Shown here: positions 36,471 through 47,503 of the stretch, in pieces
How positions within the stretch are numbered: the stretch's first letter is position 1
How the letters are laid out: each line of letters begins with the position of its first letter
From: Nocardioides cynanchi
GTDB taxonomy: Bacteria > Actinomycetota > Actinomycetes > Propionibacteriales > Nocardioidaceae
DNA: 64,000 nt
Direction: 5' to 3'
Assembly: GCF_008761635.1 (NCBI RefSeq)
Contig: NZ_CP044344.1
Location: forward strand, 1,550,001 to 1,614,000
Notes under the pieces: model-generated
What the model was told of the DNA's origin: nothing
Database searches by the model: none
The model's input: the letters and a program-made list of their open reading frames with translations, nothing else
Position numbers and translations under genes: made by a program

Positions 36471-36818
36471 TCAGCTGTCGGGCGAGCCGGCCGCGGCGTG
36501 GCAGGCAGAGCAGCGCAGGTGCGCCTCGAAGTGCTCGAACGCGTAGCGGCTGCGTCCGAACTCGTGCAGCGAGTCCAGCGGCAGCCCGCACAGCGACCGG
36601 TCGGCGACCAGCTCGGCGGCATGGACAAGACCGGCCGGCATCCGGCGTTCACGACGGCGCCACGGCGGACCCGAGCGTCGGGTCTCGGCCGCATCGGCGA
36701 AGGTCCGGTGCACGGTGCCGGGCTGGGTCGGGACGAGGGTGAGCCGCTGGGCGGAGGACACGGGCCGCGGAACGGCGAGCTGCGTCTCGTCCACGGGAAG
36801 TGCCTGTCGACCGATCAT
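36471..36818 (-). CDS. Hypothetical protein with a C-terminal CxxCH motif
   Basis: 115 residues from ATG 36818. It has a basic middle part (WRRRERRMPAG) and ends with EFGRSRYAFEHFEAHLRCSACHAAAG. The single CSACH resembles a heme c or zinc motif, but there is no signal peptide or membrane segment, so heme c is unlikely. Zinc binding is a guess. I do not recognise the family. It is transcribed away from the winged-helix gene at 36971, with both promoters in the 152-base gap. Confidence 0.6.
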   Translation of the reverse strand: MIGRQALPVDETQLAVPRPVSSAQRLTLVPTQPGTVHRTFADAAETRRSGPPWRRRERRMPAGLVHAAELVADRSLCGLPLDSLHEFGRSRYAFEHFEAHLRCSACHAAAGSPDS

Positions 36819-36970
36819 GGCCCCAGCGTTGCAGCGGGCAGGTGCCCGGTTCGTCGTTCCTGCCATCTCCGACCGACCGACGGTCCGGACTGGTCTCCTG
36901 GGGTCATCCGCCACCGACGATCGGACCAGGCACCCCGACTGCCACGCGTGTGCAGCCGTAGCCTGAGCCG

Positions 36971-38089
36971 GTGACGGGCTACGACCTCGAGGAGCTCCGC
37001 GGGCTCTCGTTGGCCCGCCAGTTCCCGGACGTCGTGGGCCGCGACGCCACCGCCGTCGTCGACGCGGTCGCCCGCTCCGGTCCGATCCAGTCCCAGAGTG
37101 CGAGAGCGCCGTTCGTCGGCCTCGGCGCGCGCCTGCCCGGGCTGACCCACGAGGCGATCACCGAGGCCTACGAGTCGCTGGCGATCGTGCGCGGCAGCAA
37201 CATCCGTGGCACCGTCCACACGTCGACCGCCGACGACCAGGCGCTGCTGGACGCCACCACCCGGGTCGGCAACCGTCCCCTGTGGAGCAGGATGCTGCGG
37301 CTCGACCACACCGAGCTCGAGGAGGTCTGGGCGGCCATCGAGGGGTTCGCCGACGACGAGTGGCGCACGCCCGCCGAGCTGCTCGGCTTCCTGAAGGGCT
37401 GGCTCGCCGGGCACGGCGAGGAGGCGTCCTCGTCCCGGCTGGACCACGACGGGGGACGCTACTTCGCGTTCGGCCACGGAGGGCTGGTCCGGCGGCCGCT
37501 CACCGGCGCCTGGTCCGGACAGGGCGCTCCCGGCTACCGCACGGCAGCGGCGTTGCTGCCGGGTCGGGTCGTGCCCGACGACCCCGTGCTGGAGGCGGCA
37601 CGACACCACCTGGCCGCCCACGGGCCGTCGAGCCGTCACGACCTCGCCTGGTGGTCGGGCCTCGGCCTGCGCCAGGTCGACGCGCTGCTCGAGCGCCTCG
37701 GGCCGGACTGGCGCGAGGGCCCGGACGGACGGGCCTACGCCGACCTGCCGGGCGCTCCCCCACCGCGCGACCTGCCCGGCGTGCGCCTGCTGCCGGAGTT
37801 CGACGCCCTGCTGTGCGGCTACGACCCGAAGGCCCGCGACCGCTTCGTCGGCACCGCCGACAACGAGGTGCTGTGGCACCGCGCCAACGGGCTGATGCTG
37901 GCGCCGCTCCTGGTCGACGGGCGGATCGGGGGGCACTGGCGTCTCGACGGCACGGGCCGGGCCCGGTCACTGACCGTGACGTCGTTCCCCGGGTCGCGAC
38001 GGCCGCGGCGGACCGAGGTCGACGACGCGGTCGCGGCGCTGGTCGCCGGTCTCGGCGTGACCGTCTCCGTGGTCGCGTTCGGCGACTGA
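36971..38089 (+). CDS. Winged-helix DNA glycosylase-like protein (HTH_42/AlkZ family)
   Basis: 372 residues. The N-terminal region with LARQFPDVVGRD, then GPIQSQSARAPFVGLGARL and LAIVRGSNIRGTVHTSTADD matches the HTH_42 superfamily, of which AlkZ is a DNA glycosylase that removes alkylated or cross-linked bases using a Q-x-Q motif; here QSQ at about 40-42 is in the right place. The C-terminal part (LLPEFDALLCGYDPKARDRF, LVDGRIGGHWRL) is also typical. The GTG start follows TAGCCT (36959-36964) by six bases, so the transcript is probably leaderless. Whether it is AlkZ-like in activity or another subfamily is open. Confidence 0.85.
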   Translation: MTGYDLEELRGLSLARQFPDVVGRDATAVVDAVARSGPIQSQSARAPFVGLGARLPGLTHEAITEAYESLAIVRGSNIRGTVHTSTADDQALLDATTRVGNRPLWSRMLRLDHTELEEVWAAIEGFADDEWRTPAELLGFLKGWLAGHGEEASSSRLDHDGGRYFAFGHGGLVRRPLTGAWSGQGAPGYRTAAALLPGRVVPDDPVLEAARHHLAAHGPSSRHDLAWWSGLGLRQVDALLERLGPDWREGPDGRAYADLPGAPPPRDLPGVRLLPEFDALLCGYDPKARDRFVGTADNEVLWHRANGLMLAPLLVDGRIGGHWRLDGTGRARSLTVTSFPGSRRPRRTEVDDAVAALVAGLGVTVSVVAFGD

Positions 38090-38096
38090 GGTCGCC

Positions 38097-38735
38097 TCAG
38101 GCGGCGGTTCCGACGTAGTACGCCGTGCCGACGCCACGGGTGACCACTCGCGACCGCGTGCCGCTCTTCCAGACGTGCACGGTCCAGACCGGCGTGCTCC
38201 GGTCGATGCCGTCGCCGGACGGAGGACCGTAGACGCTGCCCTTGGTGCAGGAGTCGAACCCCAGCCAGTTCGGGTGCGACGGCAGCTGGCCCCAGGCACC
38301 GCCGAACCGGATCGAGCACCGCTGCCCCCCGGTCAGGTCGAGGTCCTGGGGCGTGGCGTGGGCGGGTGCGTTCGGTGCGGTGAAGGCCCCGCTGTAGCGC
38401 ACCCGGACCAGGGCCTTGGATCGCGCGTCACGCAGGCACAGAGCTGTGTGGTGGTGCGACTTCCAGCAGGCCGGCAGGTACGCCGCGGTCGGGAAGCAGG
38501 CGCCGATCCCGTCGTCGACCGCAGCGGGGGCCGGACCGTCGCACTGCACGGTGAACCCGCGTTCGCGGTGCACCGTCCAGCCGCTGACGGCGTGACCGCT
38601 CGCGTCGACCGGCCGGACGACGACGCGGTGGGTGTGGGAGGCGGGGGCCGCGCCGGCGGCCGGCAGACCGGTCAGGGGCACGAGAGCGGCCGCCGCGAGC
38701 GCGGCGGCGAGAGCGGTGGCGGCGAGCAGTCGCAT
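38097..38735 (-). CDS. Secreted protein of unknown function
   Basis: 212 residues from ATG 38735, with AAAGGG eight bases upstream. Signal peptide MRLLAATALAAALAAAALVP with a cut near AGAAP. The mature part is rich in His, Trp and Cys (about six Cys, including CFPTAAYLPACW, CLRD, CSIRF and CTKG), so disulfides are likely. I see no known catalytic motif. It converges on the winged-helix gene with only seven bases between the stops, and both mRNAs would overlap. Confidence 0.75.
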   Translation of the reverse strand: MRLLAATALAAALAAAALVPLTGLPAAGAAPASHTHRVVVRPVDASGHAVSGWTVHRERGFTVQCDGPAPAAVDDGIGACFPTAAYLPACWKSHHHTALCLRDARSKALVRVRYSGAFTAPNAPAHATPQDLDLTGGQRCSIRFGGAWGQLPSHPNWLGFDSCTKGSVYGPPSGDGIDRSTPVWTVHVWKSGTRSRVVTRGVGTAYYVGTAA

Positions 38736-38802
38736 GTGGGTCACCCTTTCCGGTGTGCTGTCACGGGTGTGACGCCCGAACCGTTGCCGGGGTTGCCGCG
38801 AC

Positions 38803-40331
38803 TCACCGGAAGAAGGTGAACAGTCTCTCGCCGCCCAGCTCGCCGTCGCCCTCCGCGCCGGTCCACCGGTGGACTCCCACGCTGAACGCGACGTCGGCGG
38901 GCGCCTCGAAGGCGACCTCCTCGAACCCGCCGTCCCGGAACCAGCCGCGGATCGCCGGGGTCAGGTCCGGCGGGTTGCGGTGCCGGGTCCAGACCACGGT
39001 GGCGCCCGGGGCGCTCACCGCCGGCAGCCGGCCGATGGTGCGGCGTACGTCGTCGTCCGGCACGTTGCCGAAGATCCCGGACGCCAGCACCAGGTCTGCC
39101 GCCCCGACCCCGGCGTACGTCGTGGGGTCACCCGCGTCGCCGGTGCGGACGTCGATGCCGGTCAGCCCCGCGACCGCCGCTGCCGAACGGGCCCGGTCGC
39201 AGAGATCGGGGTCGAGCTCCACGAGGGTCGCGATCACCCGATCGGCGTCCGGGCGGCCGGCCAGTACGCCCAGCAGGTCGCGGCCGTCCCCGGCGCAGAT
39301 GCTGAGCACCCGCACCGGCCGAGGGGAGGTCTCGTCGAGGACCCGCACGACGTGTGACTGAACGATCGCCAGCCTCCTCGACAGGGCGGACGCCGGATCG
39401 GCGTACGGCGCGTGCCAGTCGACCCAGTCGGTGGCGACCGCGCCCGCCAGCCAGACGTCCGGCGGCAGGTGCGGCTTGCCGGGCACCGGCACCCGACGCT
39501 CCGAGACACCGGTCATCGTCTCCGCGGCGAACCGTCTCCAGAAAGCCGCCGCCCTCGGGTTCTCGTCCTGGAACGGGATCTCCCAGGGGCCGGGGTGCGC
39601 GCTCACCACCGAGCGGGCGAGCTCAGCGGCGACCCCGCGACGGCGCGCCGACCGGGTCACGAAGAACTCCCCCATCCGACGCGTGCGGCCGTCGGCGAGC
39701 CCGCGGACGAGGGCGAAGCCGCAGGGCACGTCGCCCAGCCGGGCCACGTAGGCGGCCCGGTCCGGACGGTCGGCGTACGACCGGAGCCGACCGGCATCGA
39801 ACCTGCCGTCCGGCCCGGGTGCCGAGTGCCGGAACTCCGAGAGGTCGTGCTGGTAGAGCTGCCACAGCGCCTCGACGACCGGGCGGTCGGCGGCGCCCGC
39901 CTCGGTCACGGTCAGCGGCCACGCTGCCTGCACGAGCAGCGGCCGGATCTCCTCCGGCAGCAGGTCGAGGAGCTCCAGCTCGGGCGCGGTGGCCCAGAGC
40001 GGCTGGAAGGTGTTCTCCGGGTCCTGCTCCTCGGCCTCGGCCCCACCGAGCACCGGCTCCCCCTCGGCCACGTCGACCAGGAAGTACGACGCGGTGCGGC
40101 CGCCGTGGTCGCCGTCGAAGAGGTGCCGCAGCACGGTGCCCTCGAGGGTGCACTCCTCGGCCAGCTCGCGGACCGCCGCCTGCGCCGCTGTCTCCCCCTG
40201 CTCGATGCCTCCGCCCGGCAGCACGGCGTACTCGCGTCCGTCGAGGCGCCGCCTGATCACCAGCACCTTGTGGCCGCGCACCACCACCGCGACGGCGCGC
40301 GGCACCGGGCTCCCGAGCGGCGTCCGGGCCA

Positions 40332-40332
<1 letters not shown>
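38803..40332 (-). CDS. Nudix hydrolase - GNAT acetyltransferase - SAM methyltransferase fusion
   Basis: 509 residues in one unbroken frame. Residues 10-130: Nudix domain with box G41-x5-E47-x7-R55-E56-L-x-E59-E60, the usual Gly near its end replaced by Thr 62. Residues about 138-275: GNAT fold with VTEAGAADRPVVEALW, then RSARRRGVAAELARSVV (acetyl-CoA loop) and FQDENPRAAAFWRRF. Residues about 290-509: class I methyltransferase with VRVLSICAGDGRDLL (SAM site), VELDPDLCDRA, and LVLASGIFGNVPDDDV. The GTG start shares one base with the lepA stop (TAGTG), so it is translationally coupled. Substrates are not known; the combination suggests stepwise repair or modification of one compound. Confidence 0.85.
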
Positions 40333-42215
<1,883 letters not shown>

Positions 42216-42291
42216 GGCGGTCTCTGAGCTGCCTTTCGGGCGTCGGTCGGGCGAACCCTCATCCTCCCACGCAGGTTTGCAGGGCCCGAAT

Positions 42292-43107
42292 TCAGCCACT
42301 CGTGCTGTTGTCGCTGGCGGCGTGCAGCACGGCCTTGACCTGGAACGGCGTGAGCCAGGGATGCTTGGCCCGCATCAGTGCGACCATGCCGGCCACGTGC
42401 GGAGCCGCGAAGCTGTTGCCGGTCGCGGTGATCGAGCTGCCCTCGGCCCAGGCGACGTCCACGTCGATGCCGCGGGCCCCGAACTCCACCGGCGGGCTCG
42501 GGTTGTAGAACAGGCTCCGCTCCCCCGCACCGGGCGTCGCGGCCACCGACACCACCGACGCGTACTGCGAGGGGTAGGTGGGTCCGGGCAGGTTGTTGGC
42601 CGCGCAGACGAGCACCGTCCCGGCGAAGAACGCCTCGTCGGCGATGCCGTGCAGCGGGGCGTACATCGCCGCCGCCTTGCTCGACAGCGACAGGTTGGCG
42701 ACGTCCATGCCGTGGTCGACCGCCCACTCGACGCCGGCCTGCAGCATCGCGCCGCGGCCCTTGAGGTTGGGCCCCAGCACCCGCACGCTGTAGATCTCGA
42801 CATCGGGCGCCAGCGACCTGATGATCGCGGCGCAGGCGGTGCCGTGCCCGACGAGGTCCTCGTGCGGGCCCTCGTGGGCGAGGAACTCCTGCTCGTCGTC
42901 GGGGTCGACCTCGAAGGCGACCCCTCCGGAGATCCCACCGACCCGGGGGTGGGCGCCGTCCACACCGCTGTCGACCACCGCGAGCCGGACGCCGGCCCCG
43001 GTGCTCCCGGAGAAGGCCCACTCCCGGACGTCGCCCAGCGGCAGCGAGACCACGCCCTCGATCGCACCGCGCTCGAAGGCCGACGACCAGGCCGGGGCGG
43101 TCGTCAC
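42292..43107 (-). CDS. Cytosolic subtilisin-like S8 serine peptidase
   Basis: 271 residues from GTG 43107, overlapping the GAF gene stop by four bases. Catalytic triad Asp 46 (VVDSGVDG), His 88 (GHGTACA) and Ser 232 (GNSFAAPH, the usual Thr after Gly replaced by Asn), with the oxyanion Asn at 171 (CAANN). There is no signal peptide, propeptide or membrane segment, so it appears to work inside the cell or be exported by other means. At 271 residues it is a minimal peptidase domain. Its coupling to the GAF gene suggests the GAF protein controls or accompanies it. Confidence 0.88.
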   Translation of the reverse strand: MTTAPAWSSAFERGAIEGVVSLPLGDVREWAFSGSTGAGVRLAVVDSGVDGAHPRVGGISGGVAFEVDPDDEQEFLAHEGPHEDLVGHGTACAAIIRSLAPDVEIYSVRVLGPNLKGRGAMLQAGVEWAVDHGMDVANLSLSSKAAAMYAPLHGIADEAFFAGTVLVCAANNLPGPTYPSQYASVVSVAATPGAGERSLFYNPSPPVEFGARGIDVDVAWAEGSSITATGNSFAAPHVAGMVALMRAKHPWLTPFQVKAVLHAASDNSTSG

Positions 43108-43655
43108 GGCTGCGTGCTCCCGCCGTCCCGATCGGCGCGCCAGTCGGCCACGACCCGGAGCACGTCACGGCCGAGCCGGTCGAGCCCGGTGTCCTCCCGC
43201 GCCGCGGCCGGGCCGCCCTCGACCAGGAGGGCGACCAGGCTGGCGCCCGTGCCGAGCACCCGGAGCACCCAGTCGCTGGTCTGGTCGACCGAGGGGTCGA
43301 GCACCGAGAGCACGCCCAGGACGTCGCCGTCGCTGCCCATCAGGGGCGCCGCCAGGATCGAGCGGGGGACGTACGCCGTCGACTCGGCGACGTCGCGGGC
43401 GAAGCGCGGGTCGGCCTGGACGTCGCTGACCGCGATCGGCTGCCCGGACATGGCGGCCCAGCCGGCGATCCCGCGTCCGACCGGGACCGTCTGCCCCACG
43501 ATCTCGGCCGCGCCGGCGCCGTCGGCGGCGACGAACTCCAGCGCGGCGCCCTCCTCGTCGACCAGCGAGACCGAGCAGGCCGCGGCGTCGAAGAGCCGGC
43601 GCAGCGCCTCGACGGCGGAGCCGAGCGCGGGTGACGTCCCGGGGCCGACGACCAT
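43104..43655 (-). CDS. GAF domain protein partnered with S8 peptidase
   Basis: 183 residues from ATG 43655 with GAGGAGG five bases upstream, one of the strongest ribosome sites in the window. A single GAF domain spans nearly the full length (AACSVSLVDEEGAALEFVAADG, VPVGRGIAGWAAMSGQPIAVSDVQADPRF, ILAAPLMGSDGDVLGVLSVLD). GAF domains bind cyclic nucleotides, heme or other ligands. It has no output domain of its own, which makes the overlapping S8 peptidase the natural effector. Divergent from the Crp-type regulator gene at 43788. Confidence 0.85.
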   Translation of the reverse strand: MVVGPGTSPALGSAVEALRRLFDAAACSVSLVDEEGAALEFVAADGAGAAEIVGQTVPVGRGIAGWAAMSGQPIAVSDVQADPRFARDVAESTAYVPRSILAAPLMGSDGDVLGVLSVLDPSVDQTSDWVLRVLGTGASLVALLVEGGPAAAREDTGLDRLGRDVLRVVADWRADRDGGSTQP

Positions 43656-43787
43656 GGGTCCTCCTCAGGCGGCCAGGGCCGAGCGCCCACGATGGGAGCC
43701 GACCCGAAGGCTCCGGGCGGCTGCTGCACACACCGTAGGAGGTGGCGTACGGCCCCAACAAGGGCCTCCGGATGCGAGACTCGCCCG

Positions 43788-44456
43788 GTGTACGTTCCCA
43801 AGGTCCTGCGACCTCTGCCCGACGACGACCGCAAGCGGTTACTCCGGGCGGCCCGGGTGAACACCTACCAGCGGCGCGAGATCCTGGTGCACGAGGGCGC
43901 GGCGTCCGACGACTTCCACATCCTGCTCGAGGGCCGGGTCGCGATCCGCGTCCACACGTCGTCGGGCGACAGCGCCATCGTCAACATCCTCGGCCCGGAC
44001 GACCACTTCGGCGAGGTGTCGCTGCTCGCCGAGTCGCCCGACGGCACGGCCTCACGCACCGCCACCGTCGTCGCCCTCGAGCAGGTCCGGACCATGAGCA
44101 TCCCGGCAGCGATCTTCCACGAGCTGCGCGGTCGCAACCCCGGGCTCGAGCAGCTGGTCTCCCGGCTGCTGGCCCGCCGGGTCGACGAGCTGTCGATGCA
44201 GCTGAAGGAGGCGATGTACGACCCGCTGGAGCGGCGCGTCGTACGCCGGCTCGCGCGGCTCACCGCGACGTACGGCACCGACGACGGGCCGGTGACCATC
44301 CCGCTCACCCAGGACGAGCTCGGCCAGCTGGTCGGCGGGACCCGCCCGTCGGTCAACCAGGCGCTGCAGCCCCTCGTCGAGGCCGGCCTGGTCCGGCTGG
44401 GTCGGGGCCGGATCACCGTCACCGACCAGGAAGCCCTCCGCCAGGCCGCCGAGTGA
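43788..44456 (+). CDS. Crp/Fnr family transcriptional regulator
   Basis: 222 residues from GTG 43788. Cyclic nucleotide-binding domain at about 10-120 (EILVHEGAASDDFHILLEGRVAI, DHFGEVSLLAESPDG) and a winged helix at about 150-215 (TQDELGQLVGGTRPSVNQAL is the recognition helix region). It lacks the Cys residues of Fnr. Its binding sites may include the divergent gap at 43656-43787 that it shares with the GAF/S8 pair. A weak -10 (GAGACT) sits six bases before GTG, in line with a leaderless mRNA. Confidence 0.92.
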   Translation: MYVPKVLRPLPDDDRKRLLRAARVNTYQRREILVHEGAASDDFHILLEGRVAIRVHTSSGDSAIVNILGPDDHFGEVSLLAESPDGTASRTATVVALEQVRTMSIPAAIFHELRGRNPGLEQLVSRLLARRVDELSMQLKEAMYDPLERRVVRRLARLTATYGTDDGPVTIPLTQDELGQLVGGTRPSVNQALQPLVEAGLVRLGRGRITVTDQEALRQAAE

Positions 44457-44481
44457 GTGGGTTTGTCCCTAGGATGCCCGC

Positions 44482-44682
44482 ATGGGCGACGGCGGGACGC
44501 AGCTGACCGCGATCTTCGGGATGATCGGCTTCGTGGTCCTCGCCGCCGGCATGGGCGTCTCGGCCTACCGCGTGTCGCAGGCGCGGCGCCAGGCCCGTGA
44601 GGCCGGCGAGAGCCCCAACGTCGCCACCTTGCGGGCCCTCAGCGGCGAGGACGACGACCGCGAACCACCGCAGGCCGGCTGA
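44482..44682 (+). CDS. Small single-pass membrane protein
   Basis: 66 residues. One membrane helix near the N-terminus (TAIFGMIGFVVLAAGMGVSAY), then an Arg/Gln-rich cytoplasmic stretch (RVSQARRQAREAGE) and an acidic C-terminus. Positive residues after the helix suggest the C-terminus is inside. ATG lies six bases after TAGGAT (44470-44475), so it is expressed from its own leaderless message. Function unknown. Confidence 0.75.
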   Translation: MGDGGTQLTAIFGMIGFVVLAAGMGVSAYRVSQARRQAREAGESPNVATLRALSGEDDDREPPQAG

Positions 44683-44801
44683 CCGTCGACGGAGGTCCCG
44701 AGGGGTGACGCGACCCCCGACGGGCTGCTAGGAAGAGGTGGGCACCCCGTCGGCTGCCCTGATCTCGGGATCCCGGCTCGGGCCGGGGAAGGAGCACCTC
44801 C

Positions 44802-45302
44802 ATGTCCACCAGAACCCTCGCCCGCGCCGCCTCGGCCGTGATCGCCCCGCTCGTCGTCGCCGGCGTCGTCGCCCTGCCGTCGCCCGCCCAGGCGGTCACC
44901 AAGCTGACCGATGCGCAGGCGGCCGCGCAGCTCTCGGCGGCCGGCATCACCCGCACCTCGAGCGGTGGCTGCACGAGCCGCTACGTGTCCACGTGCACGT
45001 CGTACGACCAGATCAACCAGTCCACGGTGAGCGGGATCATCACCTACAAGCGCGCCAGCGGCTGCGCGGTGAACATCACCGGCGGCACCGAGACCGGCCA
45101 CGCCAGCGGCACCTACAGCCACTGGAACGGCTACAAGGTCGACATCGCCCGCTCGACCTGCAACGACGGCTGGATCCGCGGGACCTACACCTACATCGGG
45201 CTGCGCGGCGACGGCTACCCGATGTACCAGGCCGCCTCGGGCAACGTGTACACCAACGAGGGCAGCCACTGGGACATCGTCTACTACACCTGCGGCTGCT
45301 AG
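44802..45302 (+). CDS. Secreted LAS-type (M15-like) zinc peptidase candidate
   Basis: 166 residues; AAGGAG upstream of ATG. Signal peptide cut near SPAQA (about 31). The mature part has His 107-W-N-G-Y-K-V-Asp 114, which is the HxxGxxxD zinc motif of LAS peptidases (M15 family, VanX type), and Glu 153-G-S-His 156, the ExxH that supplies the catalytic Glu and third ligand. Six Cys suggest disulfides. If correct it cuts D-amino-acid bonds or stem peptides in the cell wall, but the Arg of VanX is not clearly placed. The motif match is seen; the activity is inference. Confidence 0.65.
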   Translation: MSTRTLARAASAVIAPLVVAGVVALPSPAQAVTKLTDAQAAAQLSAAGITRTSSGGCTSRYVSTCTSYDQINQSTVSGIITYKRASGCAVNITGGTETGHASGTYSHWNGYKVDIARSTCNDGWIRGTYTYIGLRGDGYPMYQAASGNVYTNEGSHWDIVYYTCGC

Positions 45303-45343
45303 CGGCGCGGCTCCCTGTCGGCGGCCGGTGGCAGACTCCGGCC

Positions 45344-45718
45344 ATGATCGATCACTTCGGCATCAACTGCGCCGACCTCGAGGCGGCCAAGGTCTTCTAC
45401 GACAAGGTGCTGGGCACCCTCGGCCACCGCCGGCTGATGGACTTCGACGTGGCGGTGGGCTACGGCACGACGATGCCGGCGTTCTGGCTGTCGCGCTTCG
45501 AGGGCATGGGTCCCAACCGCGAGGTCCACGTCGCCTTCACCGCCGAGTCCGTCGAGCAGGTCCGGGCCTTCCATGCGGCCGCGACCGAGCTGGGCGCCGA
45601 GACGCTGCACGAGCCCCGCCTGTGGCCGGAGTACCACGCGCACTACTACGGCGCGTTCGTGCGCGACCCCGACGGCAACAACGTCGAGGCGGTCTGCCAC
45701 ACCGCGCCCGTCGACTGA
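45344..45718 (+). CDS. VOC family (glyoxalase-like) protein
   Basis: 124 residues. One VOC module built of two beta-alpha-beta-beta-beta units: MIDHFGINCADLEAAKVFYD with a metal-binding His 4, then HVAFTAESVEQVRAFHAAA and YYGAFVRDPDGNNVEAVCH with the FVRDPDGNNVE signature. Members include glyoxalases, fosfomycin enzymes and dioxygenases; this one cannot be assigned a substrate. Its stop faces the thiamine-diphosphate enzyme gene 48 bases away. Confidence 0.88.
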   Translation: MIDHFGINCADLEAAKVFYDKVLGTLGHRRLMDFDVAVGYGTTMPAFWLSRFEGMGPNREVHVAFTAESVEQVRAFHAAATELGAETLHEPRLWPEYHAHYYGAFVRDPDGNNVEAVCHTAPVD

Positions 45719-45766
45719 GTCCGCCACCCGCCCGGTGGCCGAGCGGCGTCGAGACCGCGCGGCAGC

Positions 45767-47494
45767 TCACTCGGCGCTGTCGACGAACTCCCGGCTCTTG
45801 GCGATCGCGAAGCCCCAGCCCTGCTCGAGCGTCGGCTTGGGCGGGATCGCGATCTCGTCGGCGTTGGTGACGCAGTCGACCAACGCCGGGCCGTCGTGCG
45901 CGAACGCCGCCCGGAGCGCGGCCTCGACGTCGCCCGGCTGCTCGACCCGGAACCCCTTCATCCCGATCGCCTGGGCCACGGCGGCGAAGTCCGGGTTGTG
46001 CAGGACGGTGCCGAACTCCGGCAGCCCGACCTGCTCCATCTCCAGCTTGACCATGCCGAGCCGGCCGTTGTCGAAGACCACCAGCTTGACCGGGAGGTCG
46101 TGGCTGACCGCGGTGATCAGGTCGCCCAGCAGCATCGAGAGCCCGCCGTCGCCACAGAAGGCGACCACCTGCCTGGTGCGGTCGAGGCCCTGCGCGCCGA
46201 GCGCCTGTGGCATGGCGTTGGCCATCGAGCCGAGGTTGTAGGAGCCGATCAGGCGCCGGCCCTCGCTCATCCGCACGAAGCGCGACAGCCAGACCGTGGA
46301 CATGCCGGTGTCGGTGGTGAAGATGGCGTCGGTCGCCGCCAGCCGGTCCACCGCGGCCGCCACCACCTCGGGCCGGATCCGGCCCTCCGGGTTGTCGACC
46401 TTGCGCCGCAGGATGCCCTTCGGCTTCCCGTCGTACTCCGGGTCGGCGAGCTCCTGCTGCCGACCCTGCCAGCCGAGGTACGACGAGCGCGCCTTCTCGA
46501 GGTGGCCGGTGTCGGTCTGGGAGTCGATGAGCGGCAGCAGCGCCCGGAGGCCGAGCCGGGCGTCGCCCACGAGCGGGTGGGTGACCGTCGTCCGCCGCCC
46601 GATGTGCGAGCCTCTGACGTCGAGCTGGACCACGGTCTTCCCCATGGGCAGGAAGTTCCGGTAGGGGAAGTCGGTCCCGAGCAGGACCAGCGTCTCGCAG
46701 CCGTCGAAGGCGAGCTTGGTGGCGCGGTTGCCGATCAGCCCGGACTGGCCCACCTCGTAGGGGTTGTCGTGCTCGAACCCCTCCTTGGCCTTGAGCGTGA
46801 GCACCATCGGGGCGTTGAGCCGGGCGGCCAGCGCCAGCACCTCCTCGCGCGCGTCCCGCGCCCCCTGGCCGACGAGCAGGGTGACCGGGCCGCCGTCGTT
46901 GATCGCCGCTGCGGCGGCGCGCAGCGCGTCATCGGCCGGTACGGCGTCGGGCCGGGTGTCGACGAACTGCGGGACGGCGGTGTGCTTGGGCAGGTCGAGC
47001 CCGCCCACGTCGCCCGGGAGCGTGAGCACCGCGACGCCCTGCTCCTGGATCGCCGCGTTGCCGGCCTGCTCCAGGGTGTGCGGCAGCTGGTCGACGCTGG
47101 TGACCGTGTGGCAGAAGACGGAGACGTCGGCGAACAGCGCGTCGTTGTCCACCTCCTGGAAGAAGTCGCTGCCCATGTCCTCGCGGGGCACCTGGCCGAT
47201 GATCGCCAGCACCGGCGCGTGGCTCTTCTTCGCGTCGTACAGGCCGTTGAGCAGGTGGATGGCGCCCGGGCCGACGGTGCCCATGCAGACCGCCATCCGG
47301 CCGGTCAGCTGGGCCTGCGCGCTGGCCGCGAACGCCGCGGCCTCCTCGTGCCGGACCCCGACCCACTCGATCCGGTCCTCGCGGCGGATCGCGTCGGTGA
47401 CCGGGTTCAGGGCATCGCCGACCACGCCCCAGACCTGGGTCACGCCGTGGTCGGCGAGGGACTGGATCAGGAGCTCGGCAACGGTGAGTGTCAT
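45767..47494 (-). CDS. Thiamine-diphosphate-dependent pyruvate dehydrogenase/oxidase (PoxB-like)
   Basis: 575 residues. N-terminal PYR domain with VWGVVGDALNPV and the catalytic Glu in VRHEEAAAF; central domain with FAD-type binding (VVQLDVRGSHIG); C-terminal PP domain with GDGGLSMLLGDLITAV and downstream Asn of the ThDP/Mg site. The family includes pyruvate:quinone oxidoreductase and acetolactate synthase relatives; overall features are PoxB-like. GAGAGGA stands before the ATG. It forms an operon with the glutamate-synthase-like gene ten bases upstream. Confidence 0.9.
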   Translation of the reverse strand: MTLTVAELLIQSLADHGVTQVWGVVGDALNPVTDAIRREDRIEWVGVRHEEAAAFAASAQAQLTGRMAVCMGTVGPGAIHLLNGLYDAKKSHAPVLAIIGQVPREDMGSDFFQEVDNDALFADVSVFCHTVTSVDQLPHTLEQAGNAAIQEQGVAVLTLPGDVGGLDLPKHTAVPQFVDTRPDAVPADDALRAAAAAINDGGPVTLLVGQGARDAREEVLALAARLNAPMVLTLKAKEGFEHDNPYEVGQSGLIGNRATKLAFDGCETLVLLGTDFPYRNFLPMGKTVVQLDVRGSHIGRRTTVTHPLVGDARLGLRALLPLIDSQTDTGHLEKARSSYLGWQGRQQELADPEYDGKPKGILRRKVDNPEGRIRPEVVAAAVDRLAATDAIFTTDTGMSTVWLSRFVRMSEGRRLIGSYNLGSMANAMPQALGAQGLDRTRQVVAFCGDGGLSMLLGDLITAVSHDLPVKLVVFDNGRLGMVKLEMEQVGLPEFGTVLHNPDFAAVAQAIGMKGFRVEQPGDVEAALRAAFAHDGPALVDCVTNADEIAIPPKPTLEQGWGFAIAKSREFVDSAE

Positions 47495-47503
47495 GCGGTC
47501 CTC

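Noticed and set aside
34112..36742. Plus-strand frame of almost 880 codons opposite the degenerate ligase and the APH(6)-like gene
   Set aside because: His/Arg/Pro-rich shadow; the minus-strand frames carry recognisable kinase and AMP-binding sequence.
36471..36818. Cytochrome c because of CSACH
   Set aside because: No signal peptide or membrane anchor, and no Met ligand region; a single CxxCH in a cytosolic protein is weak evidence.
42216..42299. Longer LepA start at 42299
   Set aside because: The extra 28 residues overlap the subtilisin stop, are unlike LepA N-termini, and have no better ribosome site.
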